A stretch of DNA of 64,000 nucleotides from contig NC_083610.1 in assembly GCF_029168945.1 (NCBI RefSeq), positions 47,943,429 to 48,007,428 of the forward strand. The letters are read 5' to 3'. The position numbers and the translations under genes are program-made. Positions 1 to 11,379 of this stretch are shown here, one piece after another. This stretch comes from Cannabis sativa (taxonomy: Eukaryota; Streptophyta; Magnoliopsida; Rosales; Cannabaceae). Below the pieces are notes generated by a model. The model was not told the DNA's origin, ran no database searches, and saw only the letters and a program-made list of their open reading frames with translations. Every line of letters starts with the position of its first letter. Position 1 is the stretch's first letter.

Positions 1-138
1 CCAAGAGATTAATGGCAGAATAATTTTTTTCGGGTGCCAGGATCAAACATACTCAACAATTTCAGATTCTCAATGATCTAAAGCTGGAGCGCCATATGAA
101 AGTCTACAACAAATACAAGTTAGATAAACAGTACATAC

Positions 139-1659
139 CTGCTCAAGCACTTCATAACCAAATTTGATCCTAACATCTTGCTCCTTCTGAAAGTTCAAAA
201 TGGCCCAAGACAATTCAGCAGCTCCTGTTGACCTCTTCTGCCAGAATATTAGTACCAATTGGAATAAGAACAAACTATGTTATCCACTGTCGTTGTGTCT
301 TATAAAGTATGTAACCAAATTCAAAGCTCAGAGCTCATACAAACCTCTTTGAATTCTTTGTCAAAGTCACAGCGTCCCTTAACATTAAACCTAACTTCGC
401 CATTAGTTGTCACAGGGAATGACTTCTTACCACGAACAACATACCGTACTTTCTCGCGCTTATCGTATTTCATTCCTCCTCCAAAACTTGCTGAGAACTA
501 AAATTGAAAACCTTTACTTAGTACTACATATCTCAGATAGATAATGAAAATGACAATTAGATAAACAATGCTCAGCAACCAAAATTGAGAGCATACATCT
601 GGATAGAAGCGTCTCAACAACGCACTGAAATGGCTCAGAACTCCAAGTCGGGTATCAAGCTCTCCATGAAACTAAAACAGAATGAGGAAGAAAATAAGGG
701 GTTAAACAGGTCTGTGCCAGTTGAAAAATCAAATGTACTTCAACAGCCATATTCACATAGATGAAGTTATTACTATGCTAAGAAGCTAGGGCAGGTTTAC
801 TAATCCCTAAAGAAAATATCGATTCCTCATTCTCAATTGTCTCAAATGAGTAACACATAAGTGAATGAATATGAGAGAAGCGAAAGGGATACACACCTCA
901 TTTTCTATTTCCCTTTTAGGACTTGTTTAGTACACCATATTAGTTCATATTGTATTGTATTATATTAAATTATATTGTACATCATCATATTTTTACATAA
1001 TATTATGTTAAATTTTAATTTATATAAAAATATTATATAATTATGTCGATAAAAATTAATACCACATTACATAAAAATAAGATATAAAATACAATTCAAT
1101 ATAATACTATGTAATATTTTGTACCAAACGAACCCTTAAGATCCAAAATAGTCAAAACATAACAACAACAACCCTAAAGGATTGGCCAGGAGCCATGGGT
1201 AAACTAGCCAAAGTGTTAGTGTTACAGGATTATAAACAAAGCATGCGTACACCAGATTACAGGTAGATGAGTTCCAAAACTGATTTCCTAATCTCTAATA
1301 AAAATAACGGACTCCCTTATTCGGAATTTTAGCTAATTGAGCGAATTCCAAAGTTTGTGTCTCAATTTCAAAATGGTATGGGTGTATACAAAAGTAAATG
1401 AATAAGGGGACAGAAATAAATTAGTAAAAACACAACGAAATCTATACATGATTAGTCATGTGTAAAATACTGAAGCTTTGGTGTAACAGGGTTATCATCA
1501 AATCATACTGAACAGTCCATCCAAGCTTAGGCAAGAGTAGCAAGAAGAGAAATAGTAGTGTACCTGTAGATGGGTTTTGGGGTCGATGAGAAACTTCTGC
1601 TTAGCATGGATTCTCAAAGCTGGTTTGGAATCTGCAGCATATCTAAGAGAGGTCTCCAT
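139..1659 (-). CDS. OEP21: Outer envelope pore protein 21 (OEP21), chloroplastic; 3' end outside window
   Basis: OEP21 is a rectifying anion channel of the chloroplast outer envelope, thought to pass phosphorylated sugars and to be regulated by ATP. It is a small beta-barrel protein with no cleavable transit peptide. Four exons are read on the minus strand: 1564-1659 (32 codons, start METSLRYAADSK), 597-671 (25 codons, FHGELDTRLG), 345-497 (51 codons, YDKREKVRYVVRGKK) and 139-237 (33 codons, AELSWAILNFQKEQDVRI). Every exon has an intact reading frame, phase-0 junctions and GT-AG borders. The 141 residues seen compare with a usual length near 170, so only the last exon, of about 30 residues, is missing beyond the left edge. 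Intron 1 (672-1563) carries a small MITE. I recognised the family from the N-terminal block and the YDKRE...RGKK segment. No lesions are seen. Confidence 0.9.
919..1135. mobile_element. PIF/Harbinger-like MITE in OEP21 intron 1
   Basis: A 217-bp AT-rich element with imperfect terminal inverted repeats. The left end begins GGACTTGTTTAGTAC and the reverse complement of the right end begins GGGTTCGTTTGGTAC. It is flanked by TTA at 916-918 and again at 1136-1138, the 3-bp target duplication expected of PIF/Harbinger MITEs. It has no coding capacity. The superfamily call rests only on the TTA duplication. Confidence 0.6.
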
Positions 1660-2044
1660 TTGGGGGATAGGTGAAATCTGATACTCGCAAACCCTAGCCG
1701 GAATTAGAGGAGACCGTCACTCACTAGTTTACTACTCTCTCTCTTGTCTCTACTCAAAGTCAAGACTCAAAAGTACCAAACTGTTATCCAGCCATACTTG
1801 GATTACCGAAGGAAGAAAAATCACGGGTCGTTTCTTCTCATACGACAAGTCGTTTTAGGCATCAACGATATACGTTAAAAACCCTTTCTTTTATCATCAG
1901 CTGCCAGCTTGCTTGCGTATATTTGCACAAATGGCCCATGATAATGACATAATTGCTAAAAGGGACTATTGGTGTCTAATACATTTCTTGGTGTTATACG
2001 GCTATAAGTTTAATTAAGTATTAGATCTCATATCGCTAACCAAT
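1660..2044. other. OEP21 5' flank, noncoding
   Basis: This is the upstream side of OEP21, with the 5' UTR and promoter expected on the minus strand from about 1660 to 1900. I see no clear TATA box or other convincing element. Confidence 0.4.
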
Positions 2045-2665
2045 CGTGCGTACCACTGGTGCTCAATAGTAGTGCTCGAAGCTTTAATCTATCTTATTTA
2101 TCTATATAAATATAAGGAGGTGTTATTGGGATAAATTTTCTCTTCCCTGCAAGAAATGTGTATACTGAAAAGAAATAGCGGTATCAAAAAGGATTTCGTA
2201 ATAATAGATAAAGAAATTTCACAGTATTAAAAAAGGCATTTCGCATATTTAGTAAAATTGCGTTGTGAACCAGAAATGTGTGAATACGCATTAATTGACG
2301 TAAATACAACGATCAAGCATTCAAAATGCAACTATTGCCCTATTATTATTAGGGCAATAGTTATAGAAAATGTTACATGTATTTTGTAACTATAGCAATT
2401 ATTATTATTATTAGGCCTATTATTATTTGTAAGGTTTCACCTATTGCCCTATAAATAGGTGAACCCTCCCTCCCCCCTATTCAAAGGGAGCGGGGCTAGT
2501 TTAAATAAAGAAATAAAATAATGGTACATTTTTTAAGCTCCCGAACTATTATAATTTTGTCTTTTTTATTATATTATTACATACTCACATCTCATTTATA
2601 TTATATTCTTTGAGTACTCACATATTTATTATTGGGTATTCAAACGACTTTTGAGTACTTGCACA
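2045..2665 (+). mobile_element. Decayed Ty3/gypsy-type LTR
   Basis: The AT-rich segment has a TATA box (CTATAAATAGG, about 2449) followed about 200 bp later by an LTR-like end at GCACA (2661-2665). Directly after it comes TTTGGCGTTGTC, close to the TTGGCGCC-type primer-binding site of plant gypsy elements. A perfect stem-loop lies at 2330-2362. The left boundary is a guess. A similar end (GTGTTGTTTAAATT) occurs near 47900 in an MLO intron. Confidence 0.4.
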
Positions 2666-3260
2666 ATTTGGCGTTGTCTAAATTTGTCCAACACCCCATA
2701 GTCACTAAAATTTTGTAGGTTTTAGGGTCTTAGTAAGGGATAATAATCCTAGGATGATGATGAAGTAAAATACAAGAGTTAAGTTGATACTAGCCAAAGA
2801 GTTCCCCCCTTTGGCTAGTTATAGTATTTTATATGGGGATCTAGTTTTCCAGGTTTTGAGTTTTGAGTGTTTTGATTGGATTGATAATTTTCTAATAAAA
2901 TTTTTTGGTTTTCTGATTTGTTTTCAGTTTATTCAGATTTGTTAGCTTTGGTGACGGCTATTAATAACGGGAAAATGTATTTCAACAAGTTAGGAGCGTT
3001 GTTTGAAGATGTTATAGCTTTATTTGTCTAAATTTCCGAGAACAGTTTTGTCCCATGTGGCTCGCTCTGAGATTTAGCGACCCATGGCTTGGCAAAGCAT
3101 GCTCTACGGTTAGACGATGAGCTATCTTGGTTCGAGGAGGCTCCAGCGTCGGTGGCGGACGTGGACGTCGTAAATTCATGAGTGATTCTAATCACTTTGT
3201 CAAAAAAAAAGAAAAAAAAAAAAAAAGCAAAGTACATTAAATTGAATTTAGAGTACATTC
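2666..3260 (+). mobile_element. Leader-like remnant following the decayed LTR
   Basis: This stretch follows the putative primer-binding site at 2667. It contains a second perfect stem-loop (2789-2819) and a small GC-richer patch at 3050-3180. There is no open gag frame. An A-rich run lies at 3200-3226. I infer the untranslated leader of a dead retroelement. Confidence 0.3.
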
Positions 3261-3580
3261 CACCTCAATTAATTTTTTATTTTTTCATACTTGTGGTCTT
3301 TAGTGATTCTTTTGGAAAAAAATCCCACCTAGTTTTTAAACTGTGTAATATATTTTAAGTTATAAATAAAGTATTCTTATATATTTGTTGAGTTTTCAAA
3401 AATTAATAAATAAACATTTACAACTACATCGTCCTCAATTTCTTGTAAATAGAGTGAAGCTATATTATGTCGGGATTTGTATTCTTTTAGCGTATTTGTT
3501 TAAATAATTACTCAATATTTAAAGAAACAAATTATTATTCACTCATAATTGTATTTTATTTACGCATTATTTATTGAGCA
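3261..3580. other. AT-rich spacer
   Basis: I see no gene and no recognisable element here. Confidence 0.4.
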
Positions 3581-4162
3581 ATTTGCGGCGAAACCCCCTT
3601 ATGTTTTGATTTTTATACACTTAACCCCCTTATCTTTATTTTTGGTGGCAAAACCCCCTTATGTTTTAATTTTTATACACTTAACCCCTTTATCTTTTTT
3701 TTGTGGCAAAACCCCTTTATGTTTTAATTTTTATACACTTAACCCCCTTATCTTTTTTTTGGTGGCAAAACCCCCTTATGTTTATTTTTCTTTGCAAATT
3801 TGACACGCCAGTTAAATATTACCGTTAAATATCAACTGGATGACCACTGTATACACCTTTGTATATGTAACGGTAAAACCTCGAAGTCGATACAGTAGTA
3901 ATCCAGTTAGTATTTAACGGTAATATTTAACTAAAACTTTAAATTTGCAAAGAAAAGTAAACTGAAGGGTTTTGCCACCAAAACAAAAGATAGAGGGGTT
4001 AAGTGTATAAAAATTAAAACATTAGGGGGTTTTGCCACCAAAAAGAAAGATAAGGGGGTTAAGTGTATAAAAATTAAAACATAAGGGGGTTTTGCCACCA
4101 AAAATAAAGATAAGGGGTTTAAGTGTATAAAAATCAAAACATAAGGGGGTTTCGCCGCAAAT
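3581..4162. mobile_element. Foldback element with minisatellite arms
   Basis: A 582-bp near-palindrome. It starts ATTTGCGGCGAAACCCCC and ends in the reverse complement, GGTTTCGCCGCAAAT. Each arm holds about 3.5 copies of a unit of roughly 60 bp (GGCAAAACCCCCTTATGTTT... then TTTTATACACTTAACCCC). The left array is at about 3586-3785 and the right array, inverted, at about 3965-4160. Inside the arrays the arms keep pairing around TTAAATATTACCGTTAAATA and an AACTGGAT segment, with the centre near 3870. No target duplication was identified. The short ORFs within it are only translations of the repeat. Confidence 0.75.
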
Positions 4163-5155
4163 TAAATCATTTGTTATTCATTATAATCTTAACTTAAATA
4201 TGTATATATAAGATTGTACAAATACACAAGGATTTAATTTGGAGAGAATAACACAAATTAATGTTTTTAATCGTTAATATTAAAAGTGGGAGCTTTGATA
4301 TTAATTTATATTATGAGCACAGTTTATCTACAGTGTTAGACACAGAACAATCTACCTAAGTTGTTAAGTGTAGTTGACACAATGAGATAGGGGTGTCGTA
4401 TTCGTATACAATACATGATTGCATAAGACTAGGGAGACAATGAAATATTAGAACTTCTAACAATCTCTGTTAAAATCTATAAGTCGACATTCATCACATG
4501 ATGACCATATGAGACTTGATCTTAAACTTGAAATGACTTATGAACTCATATATATAGGCTTATAGCTTTTGACTTATCGAGTAAAGTTTATGGAAGAGAA
4601 CATAGATCCAATTCTTGATATCTTGCAGTTATATGATTATAGGTAGCCAAGAACATATTGCACAAATACGGAATCCACTCCTTCCTTGATTGGTTGCAAA
4701 CTAAATATTCCTTTTAGTATGAGAGCAGTACTGTGCTCAATTTCTATTAGAGAATAGAAATTTTATTTGTATATGACTTAAAGAAATGTTCATTAGAGTA
4801 TCAAGAGTATTGATTGATAAACATATAATTAAAGAGGTTAAGGAAGGAACATATCTTACTCTAATTATGAATCTTTAGTGGAGGATCATAACTCATGAAA
4901 TGATTAAATTAATGGACCTAAATTAATGTGATTAATTGCTTGTAAATAATATATACACGGTATGTTTTGAGAGTGCAATTATAATTTATTAGTCGGCTAA
5001 TATCATGATTAATAAATTAATTTATTATCTATCCCTGAACTAGCTTGATAACACAAAATTATTTGTTAAAATGGAAAAATAATAATGGTTATTATTTATG
5101 AAAAATTAAATTAAATTAATAATAACCATTAATGATGGATATTATATCTACAAAG
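4163..5155 (+). mobile_element. Copia-type LTR-like fragment
   Basis: Noncoding AT-rich DNA that interrupts or truncates the gypsy RNase H region at about 5156. Short landmarks such as GAGAGTGCAATT (about 4968) also occur in the LTR of TE-C (about 18694), so it is probably a decayed LTR of a related copia family. An inverted repeat of TAATGGTTATTATT with AATAATAACCATTA lies at about 5083-5133. Boundaries and target duplication are not visible. Confidence 0.35.
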
Positions 5156-7261
5156 GCATTTTGATCTTTAGGGACCTGCCAGATGGTGTATCTTTTGAAG
5201 TTCTAGAGGAGCTCTCGAGCCTTGGAGACATATGCAACCATGTTCTCTCCATTCGTTTGATATTCTCTAGATATTTAGTTTATAACCAGCTAGGAGTTGC
5301 TGTAAACTTCTATGTTCTCGACTTTAACTTCCTTAGCCAGGTGTAAACCGACAATCATTGCTTTATGCTCCGCCTCATTATTGGAGGCAATGAACTCGAA
5401 GCGGAGGACACTTTGTAGCTGGAGCACTTGAGGGGAAACTAGCATTACTCCATCTCTGGCACATTTTTCATTCGAGGCTCCGTTAACATAAACTTTCCAA
5501 ACCTCCTATCCTGGAACTAGTTCTTCTGAATTGTCATTTATTTCGGTGCATTATACAATGAAATATGTCAGGTCTTAACCCTTGATTGAGATTCTCGGTT
5601 GATAATGTATATCAAATTGGTTGAGCTCCATTGCCCACTTAAGCACTCTCCCTAAGGATTCTAGTTTTTGTAGGACTTGGCGTTGGGAATGGTTCGTGAG
5701 TACCTTGATGGCATGGGCCTAAAAGTACGGTCTTAACTTCCTTGAGGCTATCAGTAAGCAATAAGACATCTTTTCTATCATCAGATACCTGGACTCCGCA
5801 TCTTGCAATCTCTTGCTTACATAATAAATCAGAAGTTGTACTCTTCCTTTTTCTCGTACTAAGGAAGCACTGATGGCTTAATCAGATACGACCATATACA
5901 GGTACAACGGCTCCCCGTCTACCGATTTTGACAACACAGGAACTTTAGCCAAATGTTCTTTCAACTTTTGGAAGGCCTCTTCACATTTAGTAATTCATTC
6001 AAACTTCTTACTTCCACATAATATGTTAAAAAATGGAATACACTTGTTTGTGGCTTTGGACACAAATCTGGTGAGAGCGGCAATCCTTTCAATTAAACTT
6101 TGCACATCTTTATGTTTCTTTGGGTATGGCATGTATATTAAAGCTTGAATCTTCTCCAGATTTGATTCGATTCATCAGAAGCTGATGATGAAGCCTAGGA
6201 ACTTCCCTAAGAAAACTCTGAAAGTACACTTTTGTGGATTCAACTTCATGCCATATTTTTAGATGATGGAGAAGGCTTCTTCTAGATCAATGTTGTGCTC
6301 CCCAATAGTCTTGGACTTGACTAACATGTCATCCACATATACTTCCATATTTTTCCTGAAACATCCTTGAACATTTTGTTGACCAATCGCTGATAGGTTG
6401 CTTTGACATTCTTCAGTCCAAAGGGCATGACTAGGCAGTAGTACACACCTTTTTAAATTTGGAAACTAGTGTATTCTTGGTTCGTCACGTGCATCTTAAT
6501 TTGGTTGTAGCCAGAGTAGGCATCTATGAAATTGAGGAGCTCCTATTCGAATGTGATATCCACCATCTAATCTATCTGCAAAAGTGGGAAATAATCCTTT
6601 AGACATGCTTTGTTTATGTCGGTGAAGTCGATACACATTATCCATGTCCTATTTGGCTTATGGTCAAGTACTACATTGGCCAGCCATACTGGGTAAAGAG
6701 TTTCCCTAAGGAACTCTATGGTCGTCAGCTTTTTGACTTCTACCTTGATGGCTTCTGAACGTACTGAATCGAGTGGCCTCAGCTTCTTTCTGACCGAATC
6801 AGCGTCCGAGTCAATGTTCAAGGCATGATAAATTATATGGGGATTGACTCCCATCATATCAACATGGCTCCATGCTAGGATGTCTTGGATCCGTATAACT
6901 ATGGATACAATCTTCTCTTTGGTTGTTGGAGGCAGGGTCCAACCCACTTTTATAACTTTTGTGGCATCTATCTCGTTGATGCATGCTTCTTCCACATCCT
7001 TCTGCGACTCTATCATTTGCTCTACCCTTACGCGGGGATCTAACTCATCTTCTTCCCAAGCCACCCCTTGTGCTAGCTAGCTGGTGCCTCGGGAATTTCC
7101 TATTCAATTTATTCTCTTACTCTAAAAATTGACCTGATCGAGACATTGTAGCACTTCCACGCACTTTTATGATCACCCATTACTGTCCCAATGCTCTCGT
7201 TATCACAAGGAAACTTTATGCACAAGTGCCAGATGGAAGTTACCGCTCCAAACCCCACTTG
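5156..7261 (-). pseudogene. Ty3/gypsy pol remnant (TE-G): reverse transcriptase and RNase H
   Basis: Read from high to low coordinates, this is the 3' half of the pol gene of TE-G. The longest open piece (7064-6567) holds the region before and at the start of reverse transcriptase, with the RT-type segment WLANVVLDHKPN and MCIDFTDINKAC. It continues in broken frames with YVDDMLVKSK (about 6330), then the RNase H domain down to about 5170, where FEFIASNNEAEHKA is legible (about 5400). In-frame stops and frame changes show it is dead. The 5' part of the same element, including the protease, lies at 17691-17812 and at 21444-24352, beyond the TE-A and TE-C insertions. Confidence 0.85.
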
Positions 7262-7266
7262 GACGG

Positions 7267-8740
7267 TGTTAGCCCAAGATATGTTTCTAAGAGGGGGGCT
7301 GAATTGGAAATTTAAACTAATTTCGGAAAATTAAAACTTTTAACACAAAATTATGCAATTAGTCAATTAATCAAGTAAAAGCAAGTAGTATGGCAAGCAA
7401 TATATTAAGACAAATAATTAAACTTGTAAAGTAAAGAGTTTAAAGATTAGAAAATGCAAACTCTCGATTTTTACAAGGTTCGGTAGAACTATGCCACCTA
7501 CGTCCTTGGTCTTCAAAGCTATGGACCTAGCTTTGAGTTCCAATATCGAGCCAAGTTAACGGGCTTGACTAACCCTTACAACCGGGAAATTTTCACCAAG
7601 GTATTTCCAAACCTCTTACAATAGTTTCGCACCCCCGAGGACTATTAACCTCTTTCTCGGATTGTTGAAGTGCCAATCTCACTATTACCGGGTTGTTTAC
7701 AAAACCGGTGCCAACCTCACCTCAATCACAATATGGAAATGTGTTTGATATACAAGCTAAAATCACTCTAGAAATATGATGATACAATGGAAACCTAGAG
7801 TGAAAAGCAAGCACACTTAAGATGAATAAAATCAAATTTTGGCTCAAAGTGTGTGAAAAGTGTTGGTTTGGATTTCAAACTTAGAAGCTCCTTAATCTTA
7901 CTTAGATAGGTTAGATATATGTAATAAATGCTCAACCAACTTAATTTTTTGAGTGAAAATCGAGTTTATATAGTGTTTGACTGAAAATAGCCGTTTATAG
8001 CCGTTGGGCACGAAAAACGAGACTCCCTCTGGGAAAATCGGTTCACCGGTTTACAATAGGGTAACCGGTTCATGGAGAACCGGTTTACCTCTTTGAAACC
8101 GGTTAACCTAAATCCAGGCAGTGGGAAAAAGTTCAATTTTTCACACTAAAACGGCCATAACTCTCTACTCGATTATCCGATTTCAGAAATTCAAACTTTG
8201 TTCTCTTAGTTAAACAAAATGTGATTTAGAAATTCAATCAAAAAAATTTTTGAACTATCGTGTGAGAAAACTTGTTGCACAAGTTAGTGAATGGGCCAAA
8301 ATTCAAATTTATAAAAACTTAGTGTGCTATGCAAATCACTTTAACAAGACTAAAGTATATTTATACCATTTAATTTTGAGTAGTCTTGATCTAGATGAGC
8401 CTCCTAGCTTGATTTGCATGTTTTTGATCCCAAGTTGACTTTTCCCGAGAGTTGACCTTGACTTTGACTTTGACTTTGACTTTCGGGTTGACTTTTTGAC
8501 TTTGGGCTTTTGAAGACCTCTTTTGAATAGGGTCTTGAGTTGTCGATCCCTTGATGAATCTTTTGCTCTTGATATGCTTGTTGAATCCATTTAGTGTTGC
8601 TTTCAAAAGTTTGGTAAAAATACCAAAATATTTATTTTCTCTTTTAAATTTGCTACAAAATCAATAAATCATTAGTAACAAATAATAATCAAATATTTGT
8701 TAATCATCAAAACAAGGAGATCGAAAAGTTTGAGTTAACA
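7267..8740 (-). repeat. TE-A 3' LTR
   Basis: 1474 bp. In the sense direction it contains a TATA box (ACTATATAAACT at about 7963-7974), an upstream cluster of ACCGGTT repeats (about 8037-8108), and a (TTGACT)n-type microsatellite near 8450-8500. Confidence 0.95.
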
Positions 8741-8980
8741 ATCTCCCCCTTTTTGATGATATCAAATATTTGATTATTTTGAAAGGGAAAGAAAAATTTA
8801 AGCAAAGTAAATTGGATTAGCTCCCCCTTAATGTGTGCAAGAAAAAAAATTTACCTTTTAATTTTACCTTGCATGAATTTGTAAACTCCCCCTCAATTTT
8901 TACTTATGATAAATAGATTAGATACCAAAAAAAATTTGAGGTGATGCCAAAAATTAATCAATAGTTGTTCTCCCCCTTTT
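8741..8980 (-). promoter_or_regulatory. TE-A polypurine tract plus three upstream PPT-like copies
   Basis: The tract touching the 3' LTR reads AAAAAGGGGGAGAT in the sense direction (8741-8754). Further GGGGGAG runs lie at about 8819-8832 (ATTAAGGGGGAGCT), 8886-8894 and 8969-8984 (ATCAAAAGGGGGAGA). The same series occurs in TE-B. Confidence 0.75.
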
Positions 8981-9236
8981 GATTCATCAAAAAGGGTGGC
9001 AAGGAATTTACAAAATATAAAAGGAAAGAGAAAAAAAAATAATAATAAAAATAAAAACAAAGCAACAATCCAATGCATTAAAAAAACATAATATCCAAAA
9101 TAACATTCAACAAAAAAAAAAAATAAAACAAAGAAAAAGACCAACTAACACAAAGTCAAGAGGCATGAAGCCTTTGCACACAACCAAAAACAAAAAAAAA
9201 AATAAAGATGCAAAAAGAAAAAAAAATATGCAAAAA

Positions 9237-10457
9237 CTAGTTTGGTGGGGGGCCAAAGCGATCCATGTATGCCCTCCATTGTGTCATTTCCTCTTGCATG
9301 TTGTCAAACCCTTGCTCCATGTCTACTCTCAAGGTGGTAATATCACTCCGTATGGTTGTCATCTCATGTTGAAGAGTTGAAAATTGGTTGTTCATTTCAC
9401 CTCTCAAGGTGGTGAAATTGGAAGTCATGGAAGTGGTAAGGTTGGCAAAAGCTTCTTCAAGGTTAAAGTGAGGAGCTTGGGGTATTGGAGGCACCTCCTC
9501 TTCGCCTTCCTCTTCATTTTGAGCTTGGACATCTTGCTCTTCCCCTTCATCTTCACTTGGGACCAAGTGTTCATCCTCATGGACATGGGACATTGAAGTG
9601 GTGGGAATCCACTTCTTTTCCTCTTCATCGAATTTGTAGCGCATGAATTTGAATGTGATCTCACCAAGAGTGTCGGAATCCTTGGGTTCATAAACATCAA
9701 TTTCATCTTCTATTGGGATTCCTAGAAGTGGGAATAAATAGCTAAGGAGATAACCATAGGGTAATGCCCTTTTTAGGGAAGGTTTAAACACTTCATGCAT
9801 GGTTTTAAGGATGAGATAGCCTAGGTTAATTTTGTTTTCGCCCATTATAAGATTGTATAGGAGAACTTGATCAATGGCACTTACCTCATCTTGATGGCCT
9901 TTCCTAGGAATAAGATTAGAGCATATAAAGGCATGGACTATTTTCCCTTGAAGGGTGAGGTAGGTTCTTTTTTGTTTTAACCTAAAGGAGTTACCTACAC
10001 ACACATGATTATTAAAGAGGTTAAAATTGAAAAAGGCATTATTTTTAAGGCGAGGTCTATGGTCAAGCAAGAGGCCATCTTTAGGTGCATTAAGAAAATC
10101 ATTAAGCGAGTCAATAGTTAACTAAAAATGTACTCCTTTGAGATCTCCCCTAACGCTATATGGATCACATTGAAACTCAATGCAAGCATAGAAGGCTCTA
10201 ACTAACCTAGGATATATATTTGTTTGAATTTCTAACAATTTTTCCCATCCCATACGCTCAATAAGAAAATTAAAGTTGACATACTCAAGGGCTTGGAGAT
10301 CACATTGCTTACCATTGATGACATCCCTTTGAGAGTAATCTTCCTTGAACTTCCTTGCAATTTTTCCATGTGAGAAGAGATCATGCTTTTCCTTAGTCCT
10401 TTGCTCCTTTTGTTGCATTGACACTTTTTGCCTCTTTGGTCTTGAAGAAGAGGCCAT
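9237..10457 (-). pseudogene. TE-A env-position ORF, split by one amber codon
   Basis: One reading frame of about 406 codons after pol, broken only by a TAG at 10122-10124. The N-terminal part (111 aa from 10457) starts with a basic stretch (SSRPKRQK) and holds a segment, GWEKLLEIQTNIYP...RAFYA...VRGD, like the putative plant transposon domain found in many plant retroelement ORFs. The C-terminal part (to 9237) has an acidic Glu-rich stretch and then a predicted coiled coil of heptad-like repeats (MTSNFTTLRGEM, MTTIRSDITTLRVDM). SIRE-lineage elements carry an ORF here that has been called env-like. I see no signal peptide or membrane span, so an envelope role is unsupported. The function is unknown. 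Confidence 0.7.
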
Positions 10458-11379
10458 GGTGGTAGGAGGTTGAAGAGAATAAGGAGATTAGGTTTAGAGA
10501 GTGAGAATTTGAGAGGAAAAGGGTTTGAGGCTCTATTTAGGGTTAAGGTATCTGAATGGGGGGTGAGGAAGTCGTTAATAGGGTTTTTATAGCAAAAAAA
10601 ATCATTTTTGAAAAGACTGAAACAGCCTTGGAATCGGGCCCAGCGAAAAACCGGTTTACCGGTTTATCAGGTATATGCAGAACCGTGCTTCGGTTTAACG
10701 ACGAGCCGATTTCCCGAAAATTGCTTGAAAACCCGTTTAGTCCAACCGTTTGACCCCAAATTTTTTTAGCACCTCAAATATGATAAAACAAAATTGCTCA
10801 AACAAGAAAAACTCAAAAATGATGAAAAATGACGATTTACGGTAAGCTTTTCGAAAATTGCCAAGAAAACTAGAACCGTACCAAAAATGAGTTTTATGCA
10901 ACGAAATTGAAAAATTCTTTTTCCAGCAGTTTTATAAAATAAAATGTGAGGTGTACAAACTTACGGAATCGAAAAATGTTGAAAAATGAGAGAGTTTGGC
11001 GAAAAACACTCTTTTAGGCCTAAAAATCTAAAAATTCAACAAGTGAGGTACCAAAAATTTGTTTCATGCATATTTCAATCAAGATAAACCTATAGGCATA
11101 CTAAATACATTCAATTTCACATATTCAAGCATATAGACACATAAGAAAATCAAATATGCAAAAATTCACATGTTCACTTGTTTAAAGACAAGTCCAAAGT
11201 TCACCAAAAATCCACATTATGACCTATAATCTTGAGTTTTCAACAAGTATGGTTCATATAGGTCAAGTATCAATAAACTTTCTCATATATGCATATAAAT
11301 CTCATTAATATCATATTTGGAACAATTATGCATAAATAAGTAAGTAAAGAGATATGAAATTTTTTATAGCTAACCAACC
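10458..11379 (-). other. TE-A spacer between pol and the env-position ORF
   Basis: Noncoding in all frames. It contains degenerate repeats built around TTTTTGGTA and GAAAAAGAATTTTTCAA that match the longer array in TE-B. A cluster of ACCGGTTT motifs (10649-10667) also lies about 190 bp upstream of the env-position start codon. Confidence 0.6.

Noticed and set aside
3549..4137. Two opposing ORFs of 84 and 68 codons with repeated VAKPPYVLIFIHLTPLS
   Set aside because: They translate the minisatellite arms of the foldback element. The repetition comes from the DNA repeat, not from selection on protein.
8336..8606. Overlapping Lys/Ser/Val-rich ORFs in the TE-A LTR (and again at 17281-17551, 32463-32765, 37508-37810)
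   Set aside because: They come from the GTCAAA microsatellite in the LTRs. Present in every LTR but without an independent coding signature.
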